From assembly GCA_020342235.1 (NCBI GenBank), contig CP073218.1, positions 744,001 through 808,000 on the forward strand: 64,000 bases of DNA, written 5' to 3'. This DNA comes from Saccharomycopsis phalli. Taxonomy: Eukaryota; Ascomycota; Saccharomycetes; Ascoideales; Saccharomycopsidaceae. The notes below the pieces were generated by a model. That model was not told the DNA's origin. It saw only the letters and a list, made by a program, of their open reading frames with translations, and did not search any database. How positions within the stretch are numbered: position 1 is the first letter of the stretch; each line of letters starts with the position of its first letter. This document shows, in pieces, positions 9,573 through 19,605 of this stretch. Made by a program: the position numbers and the translations under genes.

Positions 9573-9893
9573 CAATTCAATCATCACTACCGCTCAGATT
9601 ATTCAATTATGAAAGGAACAAAATTCATCTATAATTGACTAAATATCTGAACATAAGTTTGTAACGATGTCACACTCAAAAGAAGAGGAATTCGGCATCG
9701 ACAATTTTAAATTCAATATTGTCTCCGAAAACACGGCCATTTAACCAATTTACTTTACAAACCATCCTACAAGTTCAATGCAAATACAGATGTCCATTTA
9801 GCGTAGTGTATACAATTCCAACAAATTCTCTTCCTTGGCAATGCTATTCATAAATCAGGTTTGGGCATTTCTCATACAGTCCTTAAAACCGTG
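9573..9893. other. Intergenic, 3' flank of C2H2 gene
   Basis: AT-rich DNA between the repeat array and the stop of the small zinc-finger gene. Nothing recognised. Confidence 0.4.
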
Positions 9894-10385
9894 CTAATTG
9901 TAAAACTTTCCCATTGGCGGGTACTGCAAATTGTCCATTTGGAACTGCAAATTGCCAAAGTTTACATCACTGAAATCAAAATTCCCAGCATTTTGATTCA
10001 TCACCATTGGATCTATATACGACTCCTGAGGTTGCATCTTTGGCATGATGCAATTTTGAGGTGCCAAGTATTGCTCGGTGCACAGGTAAAATCTCTCCAT
10101 GACCGGCTGGAGTTTATTCTTTGGGTCAAAGAGCCGGTATGATCGCATTGCAGCTCTCTTTGTGATGTTGGAAGCCACGTAGTCGCGCAATCTCTTGTCG
10201 CGGTGCTGGTTTTCGATATGGCGGATTAGGTTTTCCTTTCTGCCGCACAACAAGCCGCAATTTCCCGGGCAGTACAATGCGCTTGAGTGGTTTCTGGAAA
10301 TGTGTCTTTTAATCTCGGTTTCCGAGGCAAAGGGGAAGCTGGAGCTGTCGGTGGAGCAGTAGACGCACTGGAAGGACTTGGACAT
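9894..10385 (-). CDS. Small C2H2 zinc-finger protein
   Basis: 163-residue protein with two closely spaced atypical C2H2 fingers. Finger 1 (about residues 5-32) is CVYC with a long spacer to HISRNH. Finger 2 (about 37-60) is CPGNC with HIENQH. A basic segment (KRLRDYVASNITKRAAMRSYR) follows, then an N/Q/M-rich acidic tail that could activate transcription (NFDFSDVNFGNLQFQMDN). I recognise no specific orthologue. A DNA-binding regulator is the likely role. The next gene leftward from MCM4 (11663-12574, same strand) has the same YCST-type first finger, so the two may be paralogues. The ATG at 10385 is the first in frame. Confidence 0.72.
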   Translation of the reverse strand: MSKSFQCVYCSTDSSSFPFASETEIKRHISRNHSSALYCPGNCGLLCGRKENLIRHIENQHRDKRLRDYVASNITKRAAMRSYRLFDPKNKLQPVMERFYLCTEQYLAPQNCIMPKMQPQESYIDPMVMNQNAGNFDFSDVNFGNLQFQMDNLQYPPMGKFYN

Positions 10386-10429
10386 GATGGATGTTACATG
10401 AGACAAGATGAGGTTTAAGTAGGATATTA

Positions 10430-10645
10430 AGTAGAATGGATGGGATGGATTATTAATAGATTAAGTGAGGTTAGTGAGGTTGAGTAGAAATTAAGTGAGG
10501 TTGAGTAGAGATTAAGTGAGGTTTCGTAGAGATTAAGTGAGGTTTCGTAGAGATTAAGTGAGGTTGAGTTGATGTTAAGTAAGTTTCGTAGAGATTAAGT
10601 GAGGTTGAGTTGATGTCAAGTAAGTTTCGTAGAGATCAAGTGTTT
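10430..10645 (+). repeat. 20-bp tandem array upstream of small C2H2 gene
   Basis: About nine imperfect copies of GATTAAGTGAGGTTGAGTAG, with variants GTTTCGTAGA and TGATGTCAAGTAAG. It begins about 45 bp before the gene's ATG, so it occupies the proximal promoter or 5' UTR. Confidence 0.88.
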
Positions 10646-11215
10646 GGCAGATTAGTGTTGTTGGATTCAGTGCTGGTAGATTCAGTGTTTTGTAGACCAA
10701 AGGTACACAGTGGATGGCTAAAAATATCAGACAGCATGGCCAGAGTGATTGACAGCACGGTAGCGAGACATTTTAAAAGTTCTAAATATAAAGCAATCCT
10801 TAATATGAGAAGCACACCACTCGATATTAAGTGATCCAGGAAACAAATGCGTGAGACGTATCACGTACCTACTAAGGCAGAGGTGCATTGCTGCCCTCTG
10901 CTTTTCCCAAGCGAAGGTATAGTTATCGAACCATGATGACAATCTCGGAAATTCAGGTAGGACTAGGGCGAATGTGGGTCGAGCAACGGTGCATGTGGCA
11001 CAGAGTGAGGGACTGGGAGGCATGAAAGGGGCAGGTGCCAAGAAAATAATTAGATGGGCATTGTGAAGGAAATGGATGACGAGGGTGGTGGGAATAGAGG
11101 GGGTTTCAGAAGTTGGAGGTCATTGACTCTGCTTGCATAAATAACTGCCGATCAAGATGTGTGGTGGGTATATAAGCCGGTGTTTACCTTGTGAGGGACA
11201 ATTGTGCATAATGTT
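10646..11215. other. Intergenic region between the C2H2 genes, left part
   Basis: Open frames on both strands here overlap each other and have no family resemblance. No gene is called. Confidence 0.4.
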
Positions 11216-11219
11216 TTTT

Positions 11220-11448
11220 CGTGCGACGGTGGTGAAATAGAGGTGTGGATGAAATAGAGGTGTGGATGAAATAGAGGGAGTGAGTGAAATATAGGGAGTG
11301 AGTGTGGAAGGAGAGAGGGAGTGTGGAAGGAGAGAGGGAGTGTGGAAGGAGAGAGGGAGTGTGGAAGGAGAGAGGGAGTGTGGAAGGAGAGGGAGTGTGG
11401 AAGGAAAAAGGGAGTGTGGAAGGAAAAAGGGAGTGTGGAAGGAGAGGA
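11220..11448 (+). repeat. Purine-rich 19-bp tandem array
   Basis: About eight copies of GAGTGTGGAAGGAGAGAGG, preceded by two to three copies of GGTGTGGATGAAATAGA. It is strongly strand-asymmetric (G/A on plus). All frames through it are open on one strand or other and are dismissed as artefacts. Confidence 0.9.
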
Positions 11449-11662
11449 CGGTAGGTGTATTGGAATGTGGGCTGCACGAGTGGGAATGACAAGATCTGAG
11501 ATGAATCGGATAATGACAAATGACAAAGAAATAAAGAGAATAAGAAAACAAGAATACAAATACGAAAACAAGAATATAAAATCCGAAAAGAGAACAACGA
11601 GGATAGTAATGAGAACATCAGGACCTACTACAACTGCATACATCGTTTATTACCATATGTAA

Positions 11663-12574
11663 TCACCTGGCACTTTTCCGCCGCTTGTCGTCAGCAGCTA
11701 TCGACAACAACCTCAAATTCGTGCTCCCCCGCTCGATACAGGGATCGCTATTACTACGGCTCTGGAACCGGATTGGAGGCAAGGTAATGGGCCCGGAAAA
11801 GTCCTCCTGGGTATGACGTAATTCGCTGAGCGACGGAAGCTTTGTCCATGTCAGGGGCAAGCTGAAGCTGGACGGGGCCGTTAACGGGGCACTGAGCGAA
11901 GGTGAAGGCGCACTAAATGGGATTGCCGATTTTAGGTACGGACTGGTGCTGTGCGGTGTGTACAATCCTGTAGGGGATTCGGGTAACACTGGGTCGTACA
12001 ATGGGTAGTCCAATGAGTCGGTGCTTCTTTTTCCCGGGCGGGGCTGTCCCAAGTTTATAGGGTCTGTATATAGGATGGTTTGTTCTCTGATGTTGGTGGA
12101 CGTGGTGTCTTTGGATGATTTGACGTTGGACGTTTTGACGTTGGATATTTTGACGTTTGATGATTTGACGCTTGATATTTTAACCTCCTTGGATACCTTC
12201 ACATCCCTACCCATCTTTGCCTTGTTCATCATCAGCCCGATTTGCATCTTGTGGAGTCCCGGCTCCTCAATGCTGCTATCGGAATATCCTCTTCCACCAC
12301 GCGGCGACTCGCTCTCATAAAACGAACTGGTCGGCAGGCTGTTTTCATCAAAGTACTGGCTCCGGGCCACCTGAATCTGCCGTGGCTTCTTGGGAGACAC
12401 GGTGCGAGGTCGCTCTGGATTCAAGCTACACGTCCGGTAGTGGCGATTCAAGTTGTCCTTGCGCAGAAACCCTTTGGAGCAGTATTCGCATTTTGGCTTT
12501 TCCTTTTTGCTGTGGTTTTCTCTAATGTGTCGAGGAAGGTTCTTGGTAACAGTGCTGCAGTACTGGCACTCCAT
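11663..12574 (-). CDS. C2H2 zinc-finger protein with Ser-rich tail
   Basis: 303-residue protein with two N-terminal C2H2 fingers: CQYC with HIRENH (about residues 3-20) and CEYCSKGFLRKDNLNRHYRTC (about 28-48), then a basic PKKPRQIQ segment. The remainder is Ser/Pro-rich and disordered. A short internal repeat (VKISSVKSSNVKISNVKTSN-like, plus-strand 12110-12195) is visible. A nuclear DNA-binding regulator is likely. No orthologue is recognised. The frame continues upstream without an ATG. A TATATAA-like sequence about 35-40 bp before 12574 supports this ATG. It is divergent from MCM4, 684 bp apart. Confidence 0.78.
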   Translation of the reverse strand: MECQYCSTVTKNLPRHIRENHSKKEKPKCEYCSKGFLRKDNLNRHYRTCSLNPERPRTVSPKKPRQIQVARSQYFDENSLPTSSFYESESPRGGRGYSDSSIEEPGLHKMQIGLMMNKAKMGRDVKVSKEVKISSVKSSNVKISNVKTSNVKSSKDTTSTNIREQTILYTDPINLGQPRPGKRSTDSLDYPLYDPVLPESPTGLYTPHSTSPYLKSAIPFSAPSPSLSAPLTAPSSFSLPLTWTKLPSLSELRHTQEDFSGPITLPPIRFQSRSNSDPCIERGSTNLRLLSIAADDKRRKSAR

Positions 12575-13206
12575 GTGTACAATGTTTTGTGTAATTTCGA
12601 ATCGCGGATGTTTATATAATTCTCCAAAAAAGCGTTGGCTTCCGGAGTCAGCCACGACGATTGAGTGACGCAAATTGCAAATCAGTGTTTTTACGCTAGA
12701 GTGAGGGACTCAAGCACATATATGCCGCCGGACCCTCGAGACCAGAAACATGGGGCCATTTGCGATCCAGAATCGGCAAACGGCGCGCCTCTCAGACCTT
12801 TGCCCACGGTATTTCCGAGCAAATAAGTATGCCGTCAAACTTCGCCATGGCCCTGGCTCCTCCACTGCATCCTGTGCTGGCTCCCCTACTGCATCTTGCG
12901 GCCTACCATTTTTGTCACGGATGGCAGTTTCCAAAAACCTGACTTGGGGCAACCATACCGGGCTCGAGTGCCTTTCCAAACACTTAAGTACCTGTATCAA
13001 GTACGAAGATCTTTTGCAACAGCCTGGATTGCCAGATCGATAGCCGGAAGGGGCAAACATAAACGTGCGACCCGCGCCCTATTCTCGCCTTACCGACTGC
13101 CCAATGCATCTGGGTGATGATTTCGACTGGAAATTTAATCTCTCTCCATCTCTTGCTGTAGTACACCGTGCAGGCCTCTGCAGCGCTGTCATGCCAACTG
13201 AGTACA

Positions 13207-13229
13207 TTACCCGGGACATGCGTTACCCG
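13207..13229 (+). promoter_or_regulatory. Paired Reb1-type sites upstream of MCM4
   Basis: TTACCCG at 13207-13213 and 13223-13229, 45 and 29 bp before the MCM4 ATG. Confidence 0.45.
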
Positions 13230-13250
13230 GCCCACAACGCGCGACCGGAA

Positions 13251-13256
13251 ACGCGT
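13251..13256. promoter_or_regulatory. MCB (ACGCGT) at the MCM4 start
   Basis: ACGCGT, the MluI cell-cycle box bound by MBF in yeasts, ends two bases before the first MCM4 ATG. MCM genes are typical G1/S targets. Such closeness suggests either an extremely short leader or initiation at the next in-frame ATG (13289). Confidence 0.55.
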
Positions 13257-13258
13257 CA

Positions 13259-15859
13259 ATGGACGACTCCCAAATTTTTTCATCACTCATGTCCAGCAAC
13301 CGTGAATCCCAGTCGCAGTCTCAGAGCCAAAACCGCGGCGAATCGCAAAACGGCGGCTCCTCGCCGTTGTTTTTCCCGTCATCAAACCCGTCCTCCGCCG
13401 CAGGAAACTCCTCGCCGCTACACTACTCTTCCTCAGTGTACCAGAGCGACTTGACCTCAGAGGCAGCACGCGAACGATTGCGGAGAAACAACCAGTATCA
13501 GCGAGGCGATCTCAACTCGGCCGATTCGGGCAACACCCCGAGCCGGCGACGATACTTTGATCAGGGACTCTCGTCCAGTACCGAAGCCGCAAGGGACGAA
13601 CCGTTGCGGGTGATTTGGGGTACGAACGTGAGCATCCAGGAATGCTCGACGAATTTCCGCAACTTTATCATGTTGTTCAAGTACAAGTACCGGCGGGAGC
13701 ACGACGGTACCGTAGATGATGGCGACGAGAACCAATTGTACTATGTGGAGATGTTGAACGAGATGCGGAGCATTGGCACCACGAACTTGAATTTGGACGC
13801 AAAGAACTTGCTCAGCTTCCGCGGGACGCGCAAGTTGTATCAGCAGTTGCAGAACTACCCTCAGGAGATCATTCCGATCATGGACCAGACGATAAAGGAC
13901 TGTATGATCTCGTTGGCGACGGAAAACAGCCGGAACTACCAGGTGGAGGACATTGAGACAAACATATACAAGGTGCGGCCGTTTAACTTGCCGAGCGAAA
14001 AGGGGATGCGCGAGTTGAACCCAAACGACATTGACAAGCTCATTTCCATCAAGGGTTTGGTGTTGCGTACGAGCACTGTGATCCCGGACATGAAGGTTGC
14101 GTTTTTCAAATGCAATGTGTGCCAGCATACAATGTCGGTAGAGATCGACCGGGGTGTGATCCAGGAGCCGAACCGGTGCCCCCGGTGCCAGATGGTGAAC
14201 TCGATGGGGATTGTGCACAACCGGTCGACGTTCTCGGACAAGCAGATTATCAAGTTGCAGGAGACGCCGGACGTGGTTCCTGACGGTCAAACGCCACATT
14301 CGGTGAACTTGTGTGTATACGACGAGTTGGTAGACAGCTGCCGTGCCGGTGACCGGATCGAGGTCACGGGCATATTCCGGTCGATACCGATCCGGGTAAA
14401 CTCGCGGCAGCGGGCCCTCAAGTCGTTGTTCAAGACCTATGTGGATATCGTGCATGTCAAGAAGATCGACCGGAAACGGTTGGCGGTGGATGTCAATGCC
14501 GAGTCGTTGGAGGCCGAGGTCAACCAGCAGGTCCAGGACAATGTCGAGGAGGTCCGGAAGATCACCGAGGGCGAGATCGAGGAGATATTCCGGGTGTCGC
14601 AGCGACCGGATGTCTACGAGTTGCTTGCCCGGTCGATTGCCCCGTCCATTTACGAGTTGGACAATGTCAAAAAGGGCATTTTGCTCCAGCTTTTTGGCGG
14701 CACCAACAAGCAGTTTGACAAGGGCGGCCGCTACAGAGGAGACATCAACATCCTCCTTTGTGGAGACCCCTCCACATCCAAATCGCAGCTCTTGCAATAC
14801 GTGCACAAGATCGCCCCGCGTGGAATCTACACATCCGGAAAGGGCTCCTCGGCCGTGGGATTGACTGCATACGTGACACGTGACATCGACAGCAAGCAGC
14901 TCGTGCTCGAGTCAGGAGCCCTTGTGCTCAGTGACGGCGGGGTATGTTGCATTGACGAGTTTGACAAGATGAACGACAGTACGCGGTCGGTGCTTCACGA
15001 GGTCATGGAGCAGCAGACGATATCGATAGCCAAGGCTGGTATCATCACCACCCTCAATGCCCGGACGTCGATTCTCGCCTCGGCAAATCCCGTCGGATCG
15101 CGCTACAATCCAAATCTTCCCGTCACCAGCAACATCGACTTGCCTCCACCGTTGCTCTCACGGTTTGATTTGGTCTACTTGATGCTCGACAAGGTCGATG
15201 CCGGCGCAGATCGCCAGTTGGCAAACCATTTGGCCCGCATGTACGTCGAAGACTCAATGGCTCATGGTAGCTCCGAGGAAGTGCTTCCAGTGGAATTTCT
15301 TACCTTGTACATCCAATACGCCAAACAGCACTTCAAGCCGGACATCACCCCCGCGGCACGTGACGCGTTGGTCCAGGCGTATGTGGAGATGCGGAAAATG
15401 GGTGAGGATGTCCGGAGCTCGGAAAGACGGATCACTGCCACGACGCGGCAGTTGGAGAGCATGATCCGGCTTAGCGAGGCGCACGCGCGGATGCGATTGT
15501 GCGACAAGGTCGAACTCGAAGATGTGCAGGAGGCAGTGCGGCTCATAAAATCGGCCATCAAGGACTATGCCACCGACCCAAAGACGGGGAAAATCGACAT
15601 GGACTTGGTCCAGACGGGCCAGTCGGTGGCGCAGCGGATTCTCAAGGAGGATTTGGCGTCACAGGTGTTGGAGGCCATCAAGGAGAACCCAAACAATGTA
15701 GTGCCGTACGCAGACTTGCTCAAGAAGATCAACGAGCAGTCGCAGCTCAAGGTGGAAAACAACGAGTTGTCCGAGTCGTTGATCCGGCTACAGCAGGAGG
15801 GCAGAATTGTCATCACCGGCGAAGGTGCCCGTAGAATGATCCGCTATGTTGCAGTGTAA
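13259..15859 (+). CDS. MCM4: MCM4 replicative helicase subunit
   Basis: 866-residue subunit of the Mcm2-7 helicase, loaded at origins and activated by DDK. A Ser/Gln-rich disordered N-terminal tail (about 1-110, a likely kinase target) comes first, then the N-terminal domain with a CX2C...CX2C zinc site (CNVCQ ... CPRCQ, about 284-309) and the OB-fold signature VPDGQTPHSVNLCVYDELVD. The AAA+ core has Walker A GDPSTSKSQ, Walker B CCIDEFDKMND and the arginine finger LLSRFDLV. A winged-helix region ends the protein. Mcm4 is about 933 residues in S. cerevisiae. The zinc-site and OB-fold sequences match Mcm4 rather than other Mcm subunits. The start may be 13259 or 13289. Confidence 0.96.
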   Translation: MDDSQIFSSLMSSNRESQSQSQSQNRGESQNGGSSPLFFPSSNPSSAAGNSSPLHYSSSVYQSDLTSEAARERLRRNNQYQRGDLNSADSGNTPSRRRYFDQGLSSSTEAARDEPLRVIWGTNVSIQECSTNFRNFIMLFKYKYRREHDGTVDDGDENQLYYVEMLNEMRSIGTTNLNLDAKNLLSFRGTRKLYQQLQNYPQEIIPIMDQTIKDCMISLATENSRNYQVEDIETNIYKVRPFNLPSEKGMRELNPNDIDKLISIKGLVLRTSTVIPDMKVAFFKCNVCQHTMSVEIDRGVIQEPNRCPRCQMVNSMGIVHNRSTFSDKQIIKLQETPDVVPDGQTPHSVNLCVYDELVDSCRAGDRIEVTGIFRSIPIRVNSRQRALKSLFKTYVDIVHVKKIDRKRLAVDVNAESLEAEVNQQVQDNVEEVRKITEGEIEEIFRVSQRPDVYELLARSIAPSIYELDNVKKGILLQLFGGTNKQFDKGGRYRGDINILLCGDPSTSKSQLLQYVHKIAPRGIYTSGKGSSAVGLTAYVTRDIDSKQLVLESGALVLSDGGVCCIDEFDKMNDSTRSVLHEVMEQQTISIAKAGIITTLNARTSILASANPVGSRYNPNLPVTSNIDLPPPLLSRFDLVYLMLDKVDAGADRQLANHLARMYVEDSMAHGSSEEVLPVEFLTLYIQYAKQHFKPDITPAARDALVQAYVEMRKMGEDVRSSERRITATTRQLESMIRLSEAHARMRLCDKVELEDVQEAVRLIKSAIKDYATDPKTGKIDMDLVQTGQSVAQRILKEDLASQVLEAIKENPNNVVPYADLLKKINEQSQLKVENNELSESLIRLQQEGRIVITGEGARRMIRYVAV

Positions 15860-17837
15860 TGATAATGATGGAAATGGTTAGTGTTTATGTGCATGTAGGC
15901 TGTTTATTGCGAGGTAGGCTGTGGAGTATTGGCTGTTTTGAGTAAGGTTTGGTAAATTACGGCTAGACATTTATGATGCCAAGGATTTGCAATGGTTTAG
16001 TAGATGCGAGATGATGGGGCCATGACGGACCCAATTGAGGCAAATGTGAGGATGATATGGCGAGTATGATATGACGAGGATGATATGGCGAGTATGATAT
16101 GGCGAAGGTGATATGACGAGGATGATATGGCGAAGGTGATATGACGAGGATGATATGGCGAAGGTGATACAATGACAAGAACGGCAATAAATGTCATACA
16201 AAATGTCATACAAAATGTCCCAAACATCTCCAAACATCTCCAAATGTCGGGAAACGCAACCAATAATGAAAATACCAGACCATTGCCAATCACCCATATA
16301 CCATTCCCTGGACACATTGTATACTTGGACAAATGGAACGTACAACATACTATTAGTTGGCTCAACTGTAATTGCATGTATAGTTAATCATGGATACTGA
16401 CGATCCTCGTCACTAAATTTACCTTTCACTACACGGATGTACATATACAGCCTATTATGAAAATGTAGCAATTGATAAACAACACAATCGGTTTAGCTTT
16501 TGCATCAATACATTATCATCAGATCTATCTACATTCGACGATCTTATTGTTCATCATCATGGTCTTAGACAACAAACCCTAATTCCCATTCGGATAGTAG
16601 CACGTTGAAAATTACCGACACCCGGTAATTTCATACAAGTCATGCACGATTGATTTATATCCGTTGCTTTTTCAGTAACCCGAAGTTGGCCAAGATGGCC
16701 ACTTGCTGGCCGATTTGGTTCTGTTTTCACAACACAGCAACATAGTCAATACTGACTATTTACTCAAAACAAACAGTTTATTCGACACTACCAATTGGAG
16801 GGCCTGCGGTGGAATTTAACCGGGCTGTTTCCCATTGGTTTAACTACAAGTTGCTACCCATTGATTTAACTACAAGTTGTTTCCCATTGGATGTAAGCTC
16901 GACTTGTTCTGGACTGTTCATTCATGCCTTGTCTTTGTTTGCTACGTACATCTGTTTTCCATTCCCACTTGTTCTAGATTAAATTATAACATTCCTGCAT
17001 CAGCCCGCCGAATTGATGCTATCTCACTATAGGAAATCTTGCAAAACCGTTTCCCAATGCCAGCGATTTGGGGTCGAAACAAGCCATGGAGCCCTGCGAG
17101 TATTCACCACTAGATTCCAGTAATTTTTTTCTCCTGGGAATTTCAGGCTATTCTGAATACACTCCTCACCCCTAAGTTTCCTCTTGTAGCAGCGTAATTC
17201 GTGCATGCCAAGGGGACTTAATCAAGCAAGTGTGCACTAATTATGGCCTCAGAAAAAGGTAAAAGAGCAATCACAAGGGCGTTTTGGGAAGGCCAAGGAA
17301 TTTCACTCTACGCAAAACTAAACAAATGCAAAACTAAACAAATGCCAGGTTGAATTAAATAAGCAGTATGACTGAGCCAGCAGTACTACGTAGAAGCTTA
17401 CGGTGGGCCAGTAAAGGCCTTTCTTTTGATACGACTTGATACTCGGGCAGAACATTTTGCTGGTTGCTTTATTATTTAGCAAGAGTTTCACCTTACCGGA
17501 AATAAGATCCCTGATCAATGTAGGCAGAAACTATATCGTGCAGTGACTAAACTGCCCACGATGTAACATGTCGAGCACCTATATTGCCCATTTATTGCGG
17601 CAATACGCTAAAAGACTGTTAATATCCACCAGGTTAAACACTGCCCAAGTACCCATTGTTCGGAGTCAAAGGTGCTAACGAGTGCCTTGGGTGCCTTTTT
17701 TTTTAAACTTTTACAGCCCTGCCGAATTGTGAACACCTGCCGAAATTTACCCATGGATGCTACAATAAAGCCATCAAAAGTCTACAGAAACATTCCTAGC
17801 AAAATCACTTTAATCCCATATAATATTTATTTCCCAT
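15860..17837. other. MCM4-PRY convergent intergenic region, ~2 kb
   Basis: The region between convergent genes contains a tandem array (16035-16170) and, at about 16830-16890, three partial copies of CCATTGGTTTAACTACAAGT. Open frames on both strands at 15963-16400 come from the array. No tRNA and no credible gene seen. Confidence 0.5.
16040..16170 (+). repeat. GATGATATGGCGAAGGTGATAT tandem array
   Basis: About nine half-units of 13 bp (GATGATATGRCGA, GGTGATATGACGA) downstream of MCM4. Two alternating variants form a higher-order ~26-bp unit. Confidence 0.88.
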
Positions 17838-18321
17838 TTATTGCACGTTCTGTGCGTACTGGCCCTGGAAGTTTCCCGGTGGACTGTAGTTACAGTTCAC
17901 ATAGGTTCCTTGGTTATTACCACCATTGCAGACTTGCACCGCACATCCGATGTGGGTGGTGCCCTTCCAGACCAATTGGGTGAAGTGACCAGTGGCCTCA
18001 AAGTTGGATCCTGGTCCGTTGTAGTCCTTTGCCTCGTCGTACCACATGTTGGTGGCATCCGAACCAGGATCAGAAGAAGACGTCGACGACGTCATGTACA
18101 AGTTTTCGCCAGCATCGACACCGTTGTCAACACCGTGTCTTTGAGCGTTGCTGGAGTGGACCATGCCGTTGTTGCAAAATGAAGGAGCGTAGTTCTTTGC
18201 GTAGTTCTCGAGATCAGTACTCCAAGTTAATGGAGCAGCACCATGTTGTGCTCTGTACTTGTTGTGCAAGTTTAAAATGTTTGCCTGGAAGGATCCGAGC
18301 GAGGAATCATCGGAAGAGGAG

Positions 18322-18361
<40 letters not shown>

Positions 18362-18626
18362 CAACGGATTCAACCGAGACAGCAGAAGGAGCAGAAGAAG
18401 CAGACTCAACCGAAGCAGTAGCAGACTCAACCGAGGAAGAAGAAGGAGCGAACGTGTTTTCCTCCAGTTGAGGACTGGCTGGTTGAAGAACAGTAACACC
18501 AGATCTCTGAGCCTGGATCTCAACTACTTTGGTGACAACTGCCTTGTGGATAACAGTGTGTGTTACGACGTCAGCAGAAACCAAAGAAGCGCAAAGCAAA
18601 GTAAAAACAAAGGAAGGAAGTGTCAT
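17838..18626 (-). CDS. Secreted CAP/SCP-domain protein (PRY family)
   Basis: 262-residue secreted protein of the CAP superfamily (yeast PRY1/2/3, Candida RBE1/RBT4), which bind and export sterols and related lipids. Signal peptide MTLPSFVFTLLCASLVSA at residues 1-18, a Ser-rich low-complexity linker (about 55-115, with a run of Ser encoded by mixed TCN/AGY codons), then the CAP domain: LHNKYRAQHGAAPLTW, YAKNYAP, GENLYM, GHFTQLVWKGTTHIGCAV and YVNCNYSPPGNF. The CAP His and Glu positions (GENL, HFTQLVW) are present. There is no GPI signal, so it should be free. A TATATAA-like box lies about 35 bp before the ATG at 18626. PRY1 and RBE1/RBT4 orthology cannot be told apart here. Confidence 0.92.
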
Positions 18627-19182
18627 TTTGGACTGGTGAAAAACAGCATCCACCAGTCAACTTATATATGTGGGTGAGCCAAGTTGAGTTTCTGTCGGTG
18701 TTCAGGGAATGAAACTGCGCTAAACAGCATCTCATTGCACAAGTGACGACTCTAACTGCATATATTTACCGGATCGCTAATTTTTCTAGTGCCTTTGGAT
18801 GGATAGAATATGTCAGTTTCAACTGATGACAGGATTTAGCTCATGCAGTATATGCATCATGGTGAGTTCTCATGCATGATAGAACCCATCATACTTCGTG
18901 TCCAAAGCGGAATACATATTAAAGTTCAAAAGTAACTTCCATAGCCAGTGAAAAAAAATTACTGGCCAGCCAAAAAAAAAAATACACACACAAGACCAAA
19001 TACAAAATAATGACAGCGCAATGAAAACACAAATAATGAAAATATATTCCGGGCTTGTCAAGCCTCTCTTTATTGTATTTTGCCCGCCCTGTTGCAAACT
19101 ATGCACATTACAGTCACGCTGATTGGTCACGGGCTCATAACCAGAACAGGTTTGTGAAAAATATTGTCTGGGCGATTTACCA
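18627..19182. other. Divergent promoter region, PRY / ATP20
   Basis: 556 bp between divergent genes. A TATA-like sequence serves the PRY gene (18660-18668). A CCAAT box (ATTGG at 19122-19126) lies 57 bp before ATP20, a likely Hap2/3/4/5 site fitting a respiratory gene. Confidence 0.5.
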
Positions 19183-19605
19183 ATGTTTGCAAAGATAATC
19201 AGACAGAGAGCTTTAATCAACGGGGTCAGATTCAACTCGACTGCCTCAAAAGTACAAGGTGCTGCTGGTGGGATTTTCTCCAAGTTGAGCACGATTGGCG
19301 TTCAGGCCGGTTACTGGGCTAAGGTTGTTGGTGAGGTCGGAAAGCAAGTGTACGTTAAGGAAGGTTTGGCACCACCTAAATTAAAGGACTTTGAGACAGT
19401 ATACAAGAAGCTTTATGCTGATGCGTTGGCTTTTGTCAATGACCCGGTCAAGTTGCTTGAAGCCGCTAGATCCGTCAAGATTACCAAGGATAAAGTGATT
19501 GAGTACGGTGTATATGGTGTGCAATTGGTGGGATTGTTTTCGTTGGGCGAGATTATTGGTCGTCGCAAGTTGTTTGGGTACCCTAGCTTTGAAGCCAAGC
19601 ATTAG
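19183..19605 (+). CDS. ATP20: ATP synthase subunit g
   Basis: 140-residue subunit g of the mitochondrial F1Fo ATP synthase, one of the subunits that form dimers and shape cristae. N-terminal residues (MFAKIIRQRALINGVRFNST) are basic and could serve as targeting signal. The conserved YVKEGLAPPKLKDF segment comes mid-protein. One membrane span lies near the C-terminus (about 108-125: VIEYGVYGVQLVGLFSLGEI) and contains the GxxxG-type dimer motif. Length is near the S. cerevisiae protein (115) with a longer N-terminus. Confidence 0.93.
   Translation: MFAKIIRQRALINGVRFNSTASKVQGAAGGIFSKLSTIGVQAGYWAKVVGEVGKQVYVKEGLAPPKLKDFETVYKKLYADALAFVNDPVKLLEAARSVKITKDKVIEYGVYGVQLVGLFSLGEIIGRRKLFGYPSFEAKH

Larger units (their letters stand above)
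12575..13258. other. Divergent promoter region, C2H2 gene / MCM4
   Basis: 684 bp between two divergent starts. On the MCM4 side it has two TTACCCG sites (13207, 13223) and an ACGCGT box (13251). Several frames of 60-116 codons are open on both strands, without resemblance to any family. This looks like chance in a GC-richer stretch. Confidence 0.6.

Noticed and set aside
9363-9612. Ile-rich repeat frames on both strands
   Set aside because: Products of the 18-bp AT-rich array. Open only because the unit is a multiple of three.
11120-11662. Frames of 100-163 codons on both strands
   Set aside because: Run through the purine-rich 19-bp array. Repetitive PHSL/VWKE residues, no family.
12710-13117. 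Overlapping frames on both strands before MCM4
   Set aside because: Promoter DNA with higher GC. Frames overlap one another on opposite strands, with no recognisable family.
13457-14806. 449-codon minus-strand frame opposite MCM4
   Set aside because: Antisense shadow. MCM4 is fully conserved on the plus strand, and codon bias there leaves this frame free of stops.
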